Assembly (NCBI RefSeq): GCF_015832195.1
Contig: NC_052018.1
Coordinates: 32,392,115 to 32,456,114 of the forward strand
DNA from: Motacilla alba alba
Lineage: Eukaryota > Chordata > Aves > Passeriformes > Motacillidae
Direction: 5' to 3'
Length of the DNA stretch: 64,000 nucleotides
In this document: positions 61,301 through 64,000 of the stretch, piece by piece
Layout of the letters: every line of letters begins with the position of its first letter
How positions within the stretch are numbered: position 1 is the first letter of the stretch
Position numbers and translations under genes: made by a program
Notes under the pieces: generated by a model
Database searches by the model: none
Seen by the model: only the letters and a program-made list of their open reading frames with translations
Told to the model about the DNA's origin: nothing

Positions 61301-64000
61301 AGGCACACAGCTATCACAGCTGTTTCTTCATTCACTATCTGAAATGAGATGACAAAAGGATCTAGGAATTATACAGTTAAAGAAAAATTTGGAGATTACT
61401 GGAATAAAATGGAACAGCTGCTCTCTATGGAAGGCAATAGCACTATGGCAGAAGTAGAATCCTTTTAAGCCAGATGTCTCTAAATTCAGAAGAGACCAAA
61501 AAAAAATACTTAAATATTGATGTGCTGTATGAAGATACTGTAATCACTTAGTCTGGATTTTGTTTCTGACAAAGCAACCTGAAGCTCACTTCAGTACACA
61601 ACCATAGATTACTTTGATTACTTTGTATGAGGACCATCAGGCATGTCAGAATGAGATCTAAATGGGTAAAACACTGGATAAGTGGTTGTTTGAAGCTGGA
61701 TATCCAAGAAGGTTAGTAAGTACCCTAAATGTAGTCTGAAGACCCACACTGATATTCCAGAGCAGACAGCTTACAAATACCTGTATGGAAGCCCTTCTTT
61801 CTAGTCTTCACATGGTCACCCCATGTGAAGCCTTCTTCTCAGAGCATGTCCATGATTATTCATTAATAGGGGGCAAGGCTTAGCCTTTTCTTTTAAAGGA
61901 TAGATATTTGGTGGTACTGCTTACTTCTTATATACATTCAAAAAGTTTGATATTCAAAGAAAAAAGTCTTGGGTTCAAAATTCTCCTTAGCCTCTGTATT
62001 CCTGGCTGTAGTCCTGAAGATTATTTTAACCATCAATTTAGAGGTTACAGTAGACGTGGTAGAGAGGTACTCCCTTAAAGCTGAAGTATGTAGGAAATTC
62101 ATTGTCAGACACCACAATGGTTGTCATGGTAGCCAAGGCACTAACCCATTTCTGGGAGAAGCACCATTCTGCAGAGTCCATCAGGTGCAATCACAGCAGA
62201 GCAGCTCTGCTGACTCAAACTCACTTTGCTGGGAGTGTATAACATTAAAAATTTAAGCCACAGTGGTGAATACAGATTGAAAATAACAAGGTAATTTATG
62301 AGATGTTAGTTGGCATGTGGTGTACTTTAAAAAAGAGCATTACAAAATAGGTGGAATACCAGCTTTGTGGTTAATACTGACGGTGCCGAGCAAGCAGTAG
62401 CTGAGCATGTAGCAGCCACAGCTGGGTAACTCCAAAGGAGCACCTGCACTGTGCTGATACAAGGAGTCCTGGCAAATAAAATGCAGTCCATGTTTGCTGT
62501 ACTGAGTATAATCTGTTGTCACTGTTTAGTCACATAATCTATTATTCTGGTTACTCTTACTCACATAACATCTCTACTAATTCACATGAGTAGAAATGTT
62601 ACATTCTTCGGACAATACCATTTCTCTAAAAAATAAGTTTGTCCAACAGGCAAGTCAGTGCTTGTATGGCAAGAATGGACACTAACAAGAAGATTAAGTT
62701 ACCTGCAGAATTCAGAATTTTTCTGTTGTGAATACTGGTATAAGTGCTACATAATATCAATGGAAAATACAGGTGCTTCAGATTTTTGGGAAATAAATCT
62801 TGCTTTTGAACTGGACTAGCCACCTCCTTGATTAAAGTTATCACACACCAGCTGTAAACTGTCCCTGACAGTTCAATTTCACATACAAGTCAGGATTTTC
62901 AGGCAACACATTCTAATCAAGTTAGAAAAAATATAATCAGTTTAGAATCTTTTGAAAGATGAATGAAAGGATATTTAATATTAAGAGTCATGGTTGGAAG
63001 TAGGAACTTCTGGGCAGCAGAGCTATAGATTTTTATTTTTTTAACCTTAAATCTCTTTTTCCCTGTAACCTACCATGGTTATTATCAAGTGGAAAAGCAA
63101 ATAAAATAGCAGCAAGGAATGTGTTTACTATTGAATGTCATCCTTTGTCATAGATACATATAAAAGTATTAGATGTGATTTTTCATTGTTAGGGTTTTCA
63201 GCTGGAGGCACCCAGTAAAAAGAATGCAGCTTATTGAAAATAATACATGTAAAAGTTACTTTTGTGAACTTTATATGTACCCATGCACCCTTCACTTATT
63301 CTGTTGAGGAGATTGGTGCATGATGTTCTGGGGTTTGTTATCCATGGGCCAGGTGGTACTGTCACTTGCACCAGGTGAGGAGCCAATCCAGGATCCTTCT
63401 CAATGAGGCAATTCATGGGTTTAAATGCATTGTTTGGTAGTGTTTGTCATCCAAATTCATCAGAGGAGCTATGGTACAAAGTGAAGATAGTTCTGCCTGT
63501 CTGTTTTTAATGAAGAAGGTGAACATATAATGAGTAGCAGCATAGATACTCCATTTCCCTCTAGCACTGGTGTTATCAAGACTGCTAAAACTTTCTTGTA
63601 CACAGAACTTATACAAGCTACAAAGGATTCTGCCAATCAAAAATCGTTGAATAAGGTTTGAAAATCTCAAGGCTTATGTAACTATTTAGTTCTCTGATGA
63701 AGACTAAAGTAATGATTACAGAATGGAAAGATAATTTGCCTTACACATGGCAGAAAACATTCAAGAGGGTCTCAATTAGACCAGCTAGAGTTGTTGTGAG
63801 GGCCTGTCACTGAGATTTGTTTCCACTTTCCCTCCCTCATAATCTTTTTTTGTCAGCTTGTTTCGCTTATTTATTATTTTTAAAATGATTGTCAATTGCT
63901 CATTCTGATCTCAATTTTCTTATCTAAGAACTTAAGACCTTTTTATTCTGATCTTGATCATACGGACAATGAGACTCTCACTTGAAGTCCCTGTCAACTG
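58321..64000. other. Intergenic to window end, no gene seen
   Basis: The stretch starts with a GC-richer patch (about 58420-58560), then AT-rich DNA. A G/T-rich tract lies at 59501-59590, and a purine-rich stretch on the + strand spans about 60050-60900. No recognisable exon, RNA gene or repeat family was found; the next gene lies outside the window. Confidence 0.5.
59501..59590. repeat. G/T-rich low-complexity tract
   Basis: About 90 bp of GTTT, GGTT and TTTG units with a T11 run, similar in type to the tract at 21880-21972. Confidence 0.8.

Noticed and set aside
1..64000. CRISPR arrays, operons or other bacterial defence-type systems
   Set aside because: The DNA is vertebrate by gene structure and repeat content; no regularly spaced repeats or dense gene clusters exist.

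Overview
This is nuclear DNA from a vertebrate, most likely a bird. It is AT-rich, almost free of long open frames, and sparsely populated by CR1 (chicken-repeat-1) LINE fragments with the typical 8-bp 3' terminal repeat. It also holds one solo LTR that resembles the avian ERVL type. No bacterial features (operons, Shine-Dalgarno sites, CRISPR arrays) are present, and I found no undescribed multi-gene system.

The only gene I can support is MEI4, the meiotic double-strand-break formation protein, on the + strand. Its penultimate coding exon is 4527-4658 and its last coding exon is 36499-36750. Both were recognised by aligning the translations by hand to the C-terminus of human MEI4 as I remember it. 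The exons are phase 0 and together give the last 127 residues. The stop codon is followed about 180 bp later by AATAAA and a GT-rich element, so the transcript probably ends near 36955. The upstream MEI4 exons are not in the window, so 1-4526 is the 3' part of an upstream intron.

Layout: 1-4526 upstream MEI4 intron with two CR1 fragments; 4527-4658 exon; 4659-36498 a 31.8-kb intron holding CR1 relics (13.8, 18.2 and 30.5 kb), a solo LTR (23742-24154), an (AT)n microsatellite (33.5 kb) and a palindrome/A10/T30 cluster (35.4 kb); 36499-about 36955 last exon with 3'UTR; 37-64 kb apparently intergenic, with CR1 copies at 39.6-40.4, 47.4-47.9, 50.1-50.4, 55.0 and 58.1-58.3 kb and several short tandem repeats.

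The most useful leads are the bird-type MEI4 C-terminus itself, its tandem splice acceptor and weak donor, the LTR with an almost perfect target-site duplication, and a CR1 copy with an apparent in-frame 57-bp insertion. Everything else is ordinary intron or intergenic sequence. Repeat identities rest on remembered consensus patterns, not on a database search.
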